57,252 bases of DNA from NCBI GenBank assembly GCA_021800795.1, contig JAJYYO010000024.1:1-57252 (forward strand), in the 5' to 3' direction. The stretch's first letter is position 1; the number at the start of each line of letters is the position of its first letter. The notes under the pieces are model-generated. The model ran no database searches, had not been told where the DNA came from, and saw nothing but the letters and a program-made list of their open reading frames with translations. Source of the stretch: Pseudomonadota bacterium (GTDB taxonomy: Bacteria > Pseudomonadota > Gammaproteobacteria > Burkholderiales > Gallionellaceae). A program made the position numbers and the translations under genes. Positions 1 through 7,507 of this stretch are shown piece after piece.

Positions 1-2675
1 TATTGCAATAAATTAGCCGCCTCTTCGTCCAGGTTCACGCCGGAAACGGACTGTTGGGCGGCAACGGTTTGCGCCACCATAGTAGCTTGCGCCGCGCTGG
101 TCGTGGTTAATTCACTGGTTTTTGAACCGATTGCACCGACCATCTGATTAAACTGCCCCAGAAAAGTGGTCGTACCGTTGGACATTAAATTCTGGCTTTG
201 CAACCCCGCCATCAGCAAGGCATTGCGATTGTCTCCCGTCCCGTTGGTATTGGGCGCGACGTTGAACACATCGCCCGCGACAGGTGTGCCGGAAACCTGT
301 ACGGTCCAGCCGTTGTAGCTGATGTTCTGCCCTGCAACGTAAGGAACAGTGGTTGCGACGGCGGGTGTAGCGCCCGACACGGTATATGAGGTCGGCGGAT
401 TATTGAACATGATGGTAAATGGCTGCACGCTGAATGCACCGCCGCTGATGGCGGCTCCACCGGTGTTCGTCGACGCCTGCGCCACCATCATGCTCGTGGC
501 ACTGCTGCCCTTGGCAATATTGAATGTATCTCCAGCTGCCGGCGTACCAGCGATCGTTGTCGTCCAGCCGTTATAGCTGATACTGCCGCCACTGGTGTAA
601 GCAGCCCCTGTCGCTAACGTCACGGGTGTTGGCGGCGTACCCGTCATCTCGACCACGTTATAGGCGGTAGGACTGGTAAAATTGATGCTGACCGGACTCA
701 TGTTATACGAGCCGTTGCTGACCGTACCAGATCCGCTGTTGGCGCCGACATTGAACACATCGCCGGCTGCCGGCGCAGCACTGAGTTGCATGGTCCAACC
801 GTTATAACTGATGGTAGGCGCCGTGTAGGTTACCGGATTAGCAGGCGCCGGCACAGCTCCTGTCACGTTATATTGGGTCGCGTTGATAAACGTGATGGCA
901 ACCGGACTCGTCAGATTAGCATTGCCCGGCGTATTGACCGTGATGCCGGCGATCTTGCTGACCGTTGAGCCCGGCGTGATACCCATAAAGCCGGCATTCG
1001 CAGTCAAGGGAGAAATTGCTCCGCCCGCACCACCCGAGTTGACTTCCGCCAGGTCAATCGCAGCACCTCCCGCTTTGGTAATCTGCGCGGTACCCCCCGT
1101 AAAAGTACCTGTCAGCGTATAGCCCGGATTGGCTGCCGCGAATGCCGGCCAGGCCGCGTCCAGTTGTGCGCCCGTGATCAGCGTACCTGTAGCCCCTGCC
1201 GCAATGGTATTGGTAAACAGCGTTTTCCCATCAACCGTAAAGTTACCGGTTGCGGCCGTTGTAGTCGTACCTGATACAACGGTACCGCCGATTGCACCCG
1301 ATGCGACGGTGGTAATGTTGGCCAGATTCGTCGCATTGATGGAAGCAACACCGTTAAACGGCAACGCGGCCGCCACCTTGGACGGATCGGTCGTTGTCAT
1401 GGCAATCGATCCTGCCGCATTGGCGGTTGGACGAATCAGAAAGCTGTCTCCTGCCATCATCCCGGCAGTAGCGATAACAGTCACACCATCCACAATCCGG
1501 GTAAGCGGCACGGTCGAACCCAGCTGGGTCACGGTATTGTCCGACAAGCGGGTCAACGTGTAATTCGTGCCATCGAACTTGAACTGGTAATCGCTGGCCG
1601 TCATGGCCGATACATTGGCAATCGTGGCGCTCACGGCGCCCGTGCCGGTATTGGCGGCACCCGCAGTCACAAGCGGGGAGGCGATGCTCATAAGGGCTGC
1701 CCCCGGTGCGCCATTCAGATCCTGTCCCAACTGGTTCTGCTGGTTGATATTGCTGGCAAAACCCAGCGCCACCAGACCCAACGCATTCTGTGCCGGCTGC
1801 AGATTCTGATCGCGGAAGGCAATGTAGGCGCCCAAATTACCGCCTTGCAGTGAACTTTGCTGAATGCCGGAGGTTTTGCCGTTGTTCAGATAAGCCACAT
1901 CCACTTTGCTGGGGTCGTTGGGGTTTTGCACCACCTGCAATGCCATGGCTTGATTGCCCACCACCAAGGCCTGACCGCTGCCGATAAACACGCTCATCGA
2001 ACCATCGGGCTGTTGCTGAGTCGTCGCAGCCACCTGCTGATTCAACTGACTGACCAGATGATCGCGCTGATCAAGCAAATCATTCGGTGGCTGACCACTG
2101 CTGACCGCCATCGCAGAGGTAATACTGGCATTCAGGGTCGCAATCTGCGCCGCGAAAGTGTTAATCGATTGCACGCTGTTGGAAATTTGCCCGTTCAACG
2201 CGGTAGAAATGCTGGACAACCCCTGACTCATGGACTGAAAACTATCCACAGCAGCCTGTGCCGAACTCAATACGGTTTGACGTGCAGGTACGGAAGCGGG
2301 GGCGTTGGCCAGGCCATTCACCGCATTGAACACCCCCTGCATCGCGCTCGACACACCTGAAGTCGTGTTGGAGACCAGGTTATCGACCTGAGTCATGGAA
2401 CCAAGATAGGTATTAAGATAACTGGCCTGGCCTTGCTGTTGCAACACCTGGCTAGTCAGAAACTGATCATACATCCGTTTTACGCCGGTCACGCTGACGC
2501 CCTGACCGATAAATCCGGAACCCGAAGCCTGAGCGGGCTGCGTTCCCAGGGTCACCACCTGCCGTGTGTATCCCGGCGTATTGGCGTTGGCGATATTGTG
2601 CTGAGTCGTGTTCATCTCATACATCGCGGCATTCAAGCCACTCAGCGACGAGCTAAATATATTGCTGCTTCCCAT
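1..2675 (-). CDS. flgK: Flagellar hook-associated protein 1 FlgK (3' end outside window)
   Basis: FlgK forms the junction between hook and filament and is secreted by the flagellar type III system. The visible 891 codons start MGSSNIFSSSLSGLNAAMYE and contain the NIANANTPGYTRQ motif of rod/hook/HAP proteins. At the left edge the reading frame gives VSGVNLDEEAANLLQ, the typical C-terminal helix, so only about 30 residues are missing. The protein is far longer than the usual 450-650 residues. The excess is a beta-rich insert holding three copies of a SYNGWT...GTPxAGDxFNV motif, encoded near 304, 562 and 793, about 77-86 residues apart. It lies directly downstream of flgJ (73-bp gap) as the last visible gene of the flgB-K run. 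Confidence 0.95.
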   Translation of the reverse strand, partial: MGSSNIFSSSLSGLNAAMYEMNTTQHNIANANTPGYTRQVVTLGTQPAQASGSGFIGQGVSVTGVKRMYDQFLTSQVLQQQGQASYLNTYLGSMTQVDNLVSNTTSGVSSAMQGVFNAVNGLANAPASVPARQTVLSSAQAAVDSFQSMSQGLSSISTALNGQISNSVQSINTFAAQIATLNASITSAMAVSSGQPPNDLLDQRDHLVSQLNQQVAATTQQQPDGSMSVFIGSGQALVVGNQAMALQVVQNPNDPSKVDVAYLNNGKTSGIQQSSLQGGNLGAYIAFRDQNLQPAQNALGLVALGFASNINQQNQLGQDLNGAPGAALMSIASPLVTAGAANTGTGAVSATIANVSAMTASDYQFKFDGTNYTLTRLSDNTVTQLGSTVPLTRIVDGVTVIATAGMMAGDSFLIRPTANAAGSIAMTTTDPSKVAAALPFNGVASINATNLANITTVASGAIGGTVVSGTTTTAATGNFTVDGKTLFTNTIAAGATGTLITGAQLDAAWPAFAAANPGYTLTGTFTGGTAQITKAGGAAIDLAEVNSGGAGGAISPLTANAGFMGITPGSTVSKIAGITVNTPGNANLTSPVAITFINATQYNVTGAVPAPANPVTYTAPTISYNGWTMQLSAAPAAGDVFNVGANSGSGTVSNGSYNMSPVSINFTSPTAYNVVEMTGTPPTPVTLATGAAYTSGGSISYNGWTTTIAGTPAAGDTFNIAKGSSATSMMVAQASTNTGGAAISGGAFSVQPFTIMFNNPPTSYTVSGATPAVATTVPYVAGQNISYNGWTVQVSGTPVAGDVFNVAPNTNGTGDNRNALLMAGLQSQNLMSNGTTTFLGQFNQMVGAIGSKTSELTTTSAAQATMVAQTVAAQQSVSGVNLDEEAANLLQ

Positions 2676-2747
2676 GATCTATCCTCTCCCGGTCAACCGA
2701 GGCGCTTACCGTACTTATCGGCACCGCCCGACAAAACTTTAACGCGA

Positions 2748-3605
2748 TTAACCGGCAATATTCATTTGCCTCATCACGCTTACCAGTTTTTCGGCATATT
2801 TTGGATCCGTCGCATAGCCGGAACCCTGCAAAGCCCGCGCCATTCCGGCCGGACTGCCACTTTGCTGCATCACGCTGGCATAACGCGGGTTGCTGCTCAA
2901 CATGCCGGCATAATCCTTGAACGCTTCATCATAGGAAGAGTAGGCCCGAAATTTTTCCACCTGCTTGGAAGCGACCCCATTTTTATATTCGGTAGTCATC
3001 ACCTCCGCCACCTTACCATGCCAGCCGGCAGTCGCCTTGATGCCGAACAGATTATGGCTGTTGCTGCCATCCGCCAGCAGAATTTGACGCTTGCCCCAGC
3101 CGCTCTCCAATGCAGCCTGTCCCAATATCAGTTCCGGCGGCACACCGCTCGCGCCGCTTGCCTGCAATGCATGAGGCAACATCTGGTTCACAAAGTTCTG
3201 CTGCGTCGTTGCATTGTAGGCCGAAGGCACTGCATCAGGATTGAGGATTGAGGTTTGAGGATTGCGAATTGCAGATTGCGGACTAAGCGCTGAGGGTGCT
3301 GTCAGGCCGGTATGGCGCAGTTGTTTGACCAGCATATCGGCAAGACCGATGCCGCGACCGGAAGACATGCTCTGCGCCAATTGCTGATCCATCATCCCGG
3401 TAAACATGCGTGTCTGTTCGCTATCCGTCGCGCCATCCTGCGGTGTCGCATCACGCATGCTTTTGAGCATCATGTTCAGAAAAACCGACTCGAATTGCTG
3501 AGCGGCAGCTTTTAACGCCTGATCCGGTGTGTGTTTGGCCTGCATGCGCAACCGCCCCAGCGCTTGAGTGTCGATAGCAAGACTGGCATTCGCCGGAGTC
3601 GTCAT
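2748..3605 (-). CDS. flgJ: Flagellar rod assembly protein / peptidoglycan hydrolase FlgJ
   Basis: FlgJ caps the growing rod and opens a hole in peptidoglycan. The N-terminal rod-cap domain is visible at residues 20-100 (AAQQFESVFLNMMLKSMRDA, then GIGLADMLVKQL). The C-terminal glucosaminidase-type domain covers about 125-285 (PELILGQAALESGWGKRQI). The gene starts immediately after the flgI stop, with no gap (TAA then ATG), so translation is probably coupled. The linker between the two domains, residues about 107-123 (LSPQSAIRNPQTSILNP), is encoded by seven tandem copies of a degenerate 7-bp repeat found between other genes here. Total length of 285 aa is close to the usual ~310. Confidence 0.95.
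   Translation of the reverse strand: MTTPANASLAIDTQALGRLRMQAKHTPDQALKAAAQQFESVFLNMMLKSMRDATPQDGATDSEQTRMFTGMMDQQLAQSMSSGRGIGLADMLVKQLRHTGLTAPSALSPQSAIRNPQTSILNPDAVPSAYNATTQQNFVNQMLPHALQASGASGVPPELILGQAALESGWGKRQILLADGSNSHNLFGIKATAGWHGKVAEVMTTEYKNGVASKQVEKFRAYSSYDEAFKDYAGMLSSNPRYASVMQQSGSPAGMARALQGSGYATDPKYAEKLVSVMRQMNIAG
3239..3287. repeat. Seven tandem 7-bp repeats inside flgJ
   Basis: Reading the plus strand, the units are GGATTGA, GGATTGA, GGTTTGA, GGATTGC, GAATTGC, AGATTGC and GGACTAA with an exact period of seven. This is the same GAGGATT family that lies between many genes of the window. Here it is translated on the minus strand as the FlgJ interdomain linker and keeps the frame open. 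Confidence 0.85.
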
Positions 3606-4760
3606 TTAGATCACATCCAGTTCAGCATGTAAAGCCCCGGCAGATTTCATAGCCTGCAAAATCGCCAGCAAGTCCTGCGGTGTCGCGCCTATCGCATTGA
3701 GCGCCTTAACCACTTCGCTCAGCGATGTCCCTTTGGGCAGCTCAACCAGCCCCCCCTTATCGCTCTTGACATCTATCGTCGCCTTGTTGGTTTGTACGGT
3801 CTGACCTTGCGAAAGCGCATTGGGTTGGCTCACAGTGGTATCCGTATTGATGACCACGGTCAGATTGCCGTGCGCCACTGCACAGGAATCCAGCGTCACC
3901 GCCTGGTTCATCACGACCGAGCCGGTACGCGCGTTGATAATGACGCGAGCTACCCCTTGCGCCAGATTGATTTCAAGATTCTCGATTCTGGCAATAAAAG
4001 CCACCAATCCGCTCCCCTGTGGTGCGCGAACCTCTATCACCCGCCCATCCTGGGCCACGGCAATGTCCGGAGCAATTTGAGTATTGATGACATTGACTAC
4101 CCGCGAGGCCGTAGTGAAATCATTGGCATTCAATTCCAGATGAATGAATTCTCCCTGACCCAGCAAGCTCGGCACCGCACGCTCAACGGTCGCTCCTGCA
4201 GGCACGCGACCAACGCTCAGATGATTCACCTGCACCGAGGAACCGCCCGAGGAGGCGCCCATACCACCGACCAGCAGATTCCCCTGCGCCATTGCGTATA
4301 CCTGCCCATCCGCACCTTTCAAAGGAGTCATCAACAAGGTGCCGCCGCTCAGACTCTTGGCATTCCCCATCGAAGACGCCGTGACATCTATCGTCTGACC
4401 GGGTTTTGAAAAGGGCGGCAGTGACGCCGTCACCACCACGGCGGCGACATTCTTGAGTTGCAAACTGGTAGCGATACTTTGCGGCATATTGACGCCCATT
4501 TGCGACAGCATGCTGATGACGCTCTGCACGGTGAAAGGGGTTTGCATGGTCATATCGCCGCTGCCATCCAGGCCGACAACCAGGCCATAACCTATCAACT
4601 GGTTGTCGCGCACACCCTGTATGCTTGCCACGTCCTTGATCCGATCGGCATACGCTGCGCTACAGAAGACAGAAGATAGAAGATAGGCGACAGACAAGCC
4701 AAATCCTACCCGAGCAGCAGTGCATCTACTAGCCAACCATAGCGAAATAATTTTTTTCAT
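3606..4760 (-). CDS. flgI: Flagellar P-ring protein FlgI
   Basis: FlgI builds the periplasmic P-ring around the rod. The 384-aa product has a Sec signal peptide of about 38 residues ending SAAYA, followed by DRIKDVASIQGVRDNQLIGY, the family signature, and the conserved VGLDGSGD. The C-terminal half contains the repeated ALNAIGATPQDLLAILQAM region. The signal-peptide hydrophobic core LSVAYLLSSVFC is encoded by degenerate 7-bp repeats (ACAGAAG/ATAGAAG on the plus strand near 4663-4697), which is unusual. It is followed without a gap by flgJ and preceded by flgH. Confidence 0.97.
   Translation of the reverse strand: MKKIISLWLASRCTAARVGFGLSVAYLLSSVFCSAAYADRIKDVASIQGVRDNQLIGYGLVVGLDGSGDMTMQTPFTVQSVISMLSQMGVNMPQSIATSLQLKNVAAVVVTASLPPFSKPGQTIDVTASSMGNAKSLSGGTLLMTPLKGADGQVYAMAQGNLLVGGMGASSGGSSVQVNHLSVGRVPAGATVERAVPSLLGQGEFIHLELNANDFTTASRVVNVINTQIAPDIAVAQDGRVIEVRAPQGSGLVAFIARIENLEINLAQGVARVIINARTGSVVMNQAVTLDSCAVAHGNLTVVINTDTTVSQPNALSQGQTVQTNKATIDVKSDKGGLVELPKGTSLSEVVKALNAIGATPQDLLAILQAMKSAGALHAELDVI
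4663..4697. repeat. Heptamer repeats within the flgI signal-peptide codons
   Basis: On the plus strand ACAGAAG occurs twice and is followed by ATAGAAG, ATAGGCG and ACAGACA, in register at seven-base spacing. Translation on the minus strand gives the hydrophobic core of the FlgI signal peptide. This is a different sequence family from the GAGGATT repeats, with the same period. Confidence 0.65.
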
Positions 4761-4801
4761 CTCAAACCCTCCAACCTATCCGGCGCCGCGCGCCGGGACG
4801 A

Positions 4802-4826
4802 CGTTCCCACGCAGCGCGTGGGAACG
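4802..4826. repeat. Palindromic repeat (11-bp arms, 3-nt loop)
   Basis: CGTTCCCACGC, then AGC, then GCGTGGGAACG form a perfect stem-loop between flgH and flgI. Hairpins of this kind (CGTTCCCACGC...GCGTGGGAACG) are dispersed repeats in many proteobacterial genomes (established knowledge, not searched here). A second GC palindrome, CCGGCGCCGCGCGCCGG, lies just before it. Confidence 0.6.
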
Positions 4827-4872
4827 AGGAAAAGTATGGTAATAATTCGTTTCATCGCTTAACCCTTTTTAT

Positions 4873-4957
4873 AGGATCGAGGATCGAGGATTGAGGAACG
4901 AGGATTGAGAAACGCCCACTGTCCCGCTTGTACTCAATCCTCGATCCACAATCCTGT
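4873..4957. repeat. Inverted arms of GAGGATY heptamers (flgH-flgI gap)
   Basis: The left arm 4873-4909 is a run of GAGGATC/GAGGATT units. The right arm 4932-4957 carries the complementary CAATCCTC/GATCC units. About 22 nt separate them, so the transcript can fold into a long imperfect stem between flgH and flgI. Confidence 0.7.
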
Positions 4958-4958
4958 T

Positions 4959-5684
4959 TTAGAAAGGCAATACCGACATGAAGAACCGCCCGAGAAATCC
5001 CAGCGATTGTGCATCGTTGAGTACCTGATTCATCTCGCCCGCATTCTTGTATTCAATGTGTGCATCGGCAACCTGACCGGACTGCACTGTATTGTTGACA
5101 ATAAAAACCGGATTGATCACACCGGAAAAACGGATGAAATCGTTGCTGTTAGTCAATGCGACCTGCTTTTCGCCGCTCACCAGCAGATTGCCATTACCCA
5201 GCACCTCAATAACGGTAACTGTAATCGTTCCCGTCAACGTCTGGCTTGCAGCTCCCGAGCCTGATGTGGCCGACTTATTGCTGTTGCTGCCATTCATGTT
5301 AATCGGTTTCAACATGGTAGCCAGCGCGGCTGTACCGACGGTCACGCCGGGGGTACCTGAAGCGATGCTGTTCGAACTTGCCGAGCCGCCAGCGGTACTG
5401 CGAACACCCGTGGTCGTTTCGGCGACATTGATGGTCAGCGTGTCTCCCACATTGCGCGCGCGCACATCTTCGAACATGGGGTGTTCACTGACGCCGGCGC
5501 GATAGATAGCCCCGTCTGAGGGCGTGACGACAAGCTGGTTCGCTGGCCTTGCCGTCATCGGCTGATGAATACTCGTCGGCGGCGTGGACGTGCTGCAGCC
5601 TGCCACCAGCCAACAGACCGCAGACAGCAGATAAGCTGCAACAGCAGACAGAAAACCGCCCGCGAATTTATTCTGATTTTGCAC
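4959..5684 (-). CDS. flgH: Flagellar L-ring lipoprotein FlgH
   Basis: FlgH is the outer-membrane L-ring subunit. The product has a lipoprotein signal peptide ending LVAGC (lipid-attached Cys) and the family motif MFEDVRARNVGDTLTI. It ends LGFLGRFFMSVLPF, the normal C-terminus. There is no ATG at the start: two GTG codons lie at 5690 and 5684. I prefer 5684 because a GAGGA Shine-Dalgarno, supplied by the flanking heptamer repeat, sits 6 nt upstream of it; starting at 5690 would give 243 aa. The signal-peptide codons contain heptamer-like CAGCAGA/CAACAGA repeats, as in flgI. Confidence 0.93.
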   Translation of the reverse strand: MQNQNKFAGGFLSAVAAYLLSAVCWLVAGCSTSTPPTSIHQPMTARPANQLVVTPSDGAIYRAGVSEHPMFEDVRARNVGDTLTINVAETTTGVRSTAGGSASSNSIASGTPGVTVGTAALATMLKPINMNGSNSNKSATSGSGAASQTLTGTITVTVIEVLGNGNLLVSGEKQVALTNSNDFIRFSGVINPVFIVNNTVQSGQVADAHIEYKNAGEMNQVLNDAQSLGFLGRFFMSVLPF

Positions 5685-5689
5685 TTTCA

Positions 5690-5709
5690 CTCCTCAATCC
5701 TCAATCCTG
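5690..5709. repeat. GAGGATT heptamer arm that provides the flgH ribosome-binding site
   Basis: The minus strand reads GGATTGAGGATTGAGGA immediately before the flgH GTG codons. The last GAGGA has ideal spacing to the GTG at 5684. Here a repeat arm appears to act as the Shine-Dalgarno sequence. Confidence 0.55.
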
Positions 5710-5776
5710 AGCGTAGCGGTCGCAACTTCAGTTGCGGGTACCGCACGGCCTACCCCTTGCGGGTACAATCCTGCCC

Positions 5777-6559
5777 CTACATTTGCGTCAGTTTCTGCAA
5801 CATCTGATCTGACGCCGTGATGGCTTTGGAGTTGATCTCATAGGCGCGTTGCGTGGAAATCATGTTAACCATTTCTTCCACCACGTTTACATTCGAGGTC
5901 TCCACATAATTCTGATTCAGAGTGCCGCTGCCATTGGTGCCCGCCACGGTGGTGCTGGGTGTGCCGGACGAACCCGTTTCCTGATAAAGATTCTGCCCCA
6001 GACTCATCAAACCAGCCGGATTAATGAAAGTCGCCAGTTGCAAACTGCCTATCTGGACTGGCGCCACCACACCCGGCTGTGTCACTGAAACCACGCCATC
6101 CTGACCGATGGTCACCGTGAGCGCATTGACAGGAATGGTTACTGTCGGCTGTATGGGAAAACCGCTCGATGTCACCAGCTGGCCTTGCGCATTCTGCTGA
6201 AACGATCCATCGCGCGTATAGGAAATCGTACCATCGGGCATCAACACCTGAAAGAATCCGGCACCCTGAATCGCCACATCGAGTTGATTGCCGGTCTGTT
6301 GCAGATTGCCCTGGGTAAAAATCCGTTCTGCGGCCACCGGACGCACTCCGGTGCCAATCTGCAAACCGGAGGGTATCTGGGTTTGCTGGGAGGACTGCGC
6401 GCCGGGCTGACGGATGGTTTGATAGAGCAGATCTTCGAACACCGCACGCGAACGCTTGAAGCCATTGGTGCTCACGTTGGCCAGATTATTGGCTATCGTA
6501 TCCATCTGAACCTGCTGCGCATCCAGCCCTGTTTTGGCTATCCACAAAGAACGTATCAT
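5777..6559 (-). CDS. flgG: Flagellar distal rod protein FlgG
   Basis: FlgG forms the distal rod. The 260-aa length matches the family. It starts [20 protein letters not shown], followed by [25 protein letters not shown], and ends with the helix [34 protein letters not shown]. An AGGAG Shine-Dalgarno precedes the ATG. It lies between flgF and flgH in the standard order. Confidence 0.98.
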   Translation of the reverse strand: MIRSLWIAKTGLDAQQVQMDTIANNLANVSTNGFKRSRAVFEDLLYQTIRQPGAQSSQQTQIPSGLQIGTGVRPVAAERIFTQGNLQQTGNQLDVAIQGAGFFQVLMPDGTISYTRDGSFQQNAQGQLVTSSGFPIQPTVTIPVNALTVTIGQDGVVSVTQPGVVAPVQIGSLQLATFINPAGLMSLGQNLYQETGSSGTPSTTVAGTNGSGTLNQNYVETSNVNVVEEMVNMISTQRAYEINSKAITASDQMLQKLTQM

Positions 6560-6594
6560 AACGTCAGCTCCTGGTTGTTAGTTATTAAATGCAG

Positions 6595-6681
6595 TTGTTA
6601 GTCTCTAGTCGTTAGTCTCTAGTTTATGTTGTCCGCTGCGCGGGCTTTAACCAACGACTAGCGTCTAGCGACTAACGTCTG
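6595..6681. repeat. Inverted heptamer element, GTTAGTC family (flgF-flgG gap)
   Basis: The left arm about 6595-6625 reads GTTAGTC, TCTAGTC, GTTAGTC, TCTAGTT. The right arm about 6651-6681 reads AACGACT, AGCGTCT, AGCGACT, AACGTCT, the complementary family. The period is seven in both. Relatives sit before fliA and motB. Confidence 0.7.
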
Positions 6682-6685
6682 ATTT

Positions 6686-7429
6686 TTACCCTGTTATGCC
6701 CATTATCGAACTGGCCTGTTTTGCGTCATTATCCGCAGTAGTCAGCATTTTCATCTGCATATCGAATTTGCGTGACAATGAAATCATGTCCACCAATGAT
6801 TTGACCGTGTTCACATTACTGCCTTCCAGGTTACCGGAAATCACTTCCGTGTTTGCGCTTACCGGTGCTGTCGCACCATTTTTCAGGCGAAACAGGCCAT
6901 CTGCGCTGCGCTCCATCTGATCAGCCGGCGGATTGACCAGCTTCACGCGCCCTATTACGGCAATCGCATTGGGCAAAGACCCATCGCTTATGGTCGAAAT
7001 CGTGCCGTCTTTGGCAAACGTAATCTGGGAAGTAGGCGGTATCGTGATCGGCCCTGCTTCTCCCATCACATTCAACCCGGTGCGAGTTTGCAGCACCCCA
7101 TTCGGGCTGATCTGCAAACTGCCATTACGCGTGTAGGCCTCCTTGCCGTCAACCCCCCGCACGGCAAGCCAGCCCGGGCCGTTTAAAGCCAAATCCAGAT
7201 CACGTCCGCTAGGCTGGAAGGGAGCCGGTGTAAAATCCGACCCGGGCGTCGAATCAACCACCATTGTGCGGGTAGGCAGTCCTTCACCCACCACGGGCAC
7301 GGCGCGAAAGCTGCTCAGTGCCGCGCGAAATCCCGGCGTACTTGCATTAGCCAGATTCTCGGATACCGTCGCCTGCTGCTCCAGCACCTGAGAAGCGCCC
7401 GTCATCGCAGTGTAAATCAGCTTATCCAT
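6686..7429 (-). CDS. flgF: Flagellar proximal rod protein FlgF
   Basis: FlgF is a proximal rod subunit. The product (247 aa) starts MDKLIYTAMTGASQVLEQQA and carries ENLANASTPGFRAALSSFRA. It ends with the rod helix SNVNTVKSLVDMISLSRKFDMQMKML. The open frame extends 14 codons upstream, but the ATG at 7429 has a GGGG ribosome-binding site and matches the family start; the extension runs into a palindromic repeat. Confidence 0.96.
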   Translation of the reverse strand: MDKLIYTAMTGASQVLEQQATVSENLANASTPGFRAALSSFRAVPVVGEGLPTRTMVVDSTPGSDFTPAPFQPSGRDLDLALNGPGWLAVRGVDGKEAYTRNGSLQISPNGVLQTRTGLNVMGEAGPITIPPTSQITFAKDGTISTISDGSLPNAIAVIGRVKLVNPPADQMERSADGLFRLKNGATAPVSANTEVISGNLEGSNVNTVKSLVDMISLSRKFDMQMKMLTTADNDAKQASSIMGITG

Positions 7430-7447
7430 TTCAAACCCCTGCTTCAT

Positions 7448-7505
7448 GTAGGTCGGGTTGAAACCCGACAAATTACCAAACCCGTCGGGATAAATCCCGA
7501 CCTAC
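7448..7505. repeat. Paired palindromes, GTAGGTCGGG type
   Basis: GTAGGTCGGGTTGAAACCCGAC is followed by GTCGGGATAAATCCCGACCTAC. Each half is a small hairpin, and the outer ends GTAGGTCGGG/CCCGACCTAC also pair. It fills the flgE-flgF gap. It looks like a REP-type dispersed repeat. Confidence 0.7.
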
Positions 7506-7507
7506 CA

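Noticed and set aside
1129..1563. Long plus-strand open frame (144 codons)
   Set aside because: It is the antisense shadow of the low-complexity flgK insert; no start signal and Ala/Val/Pro-rich composition.
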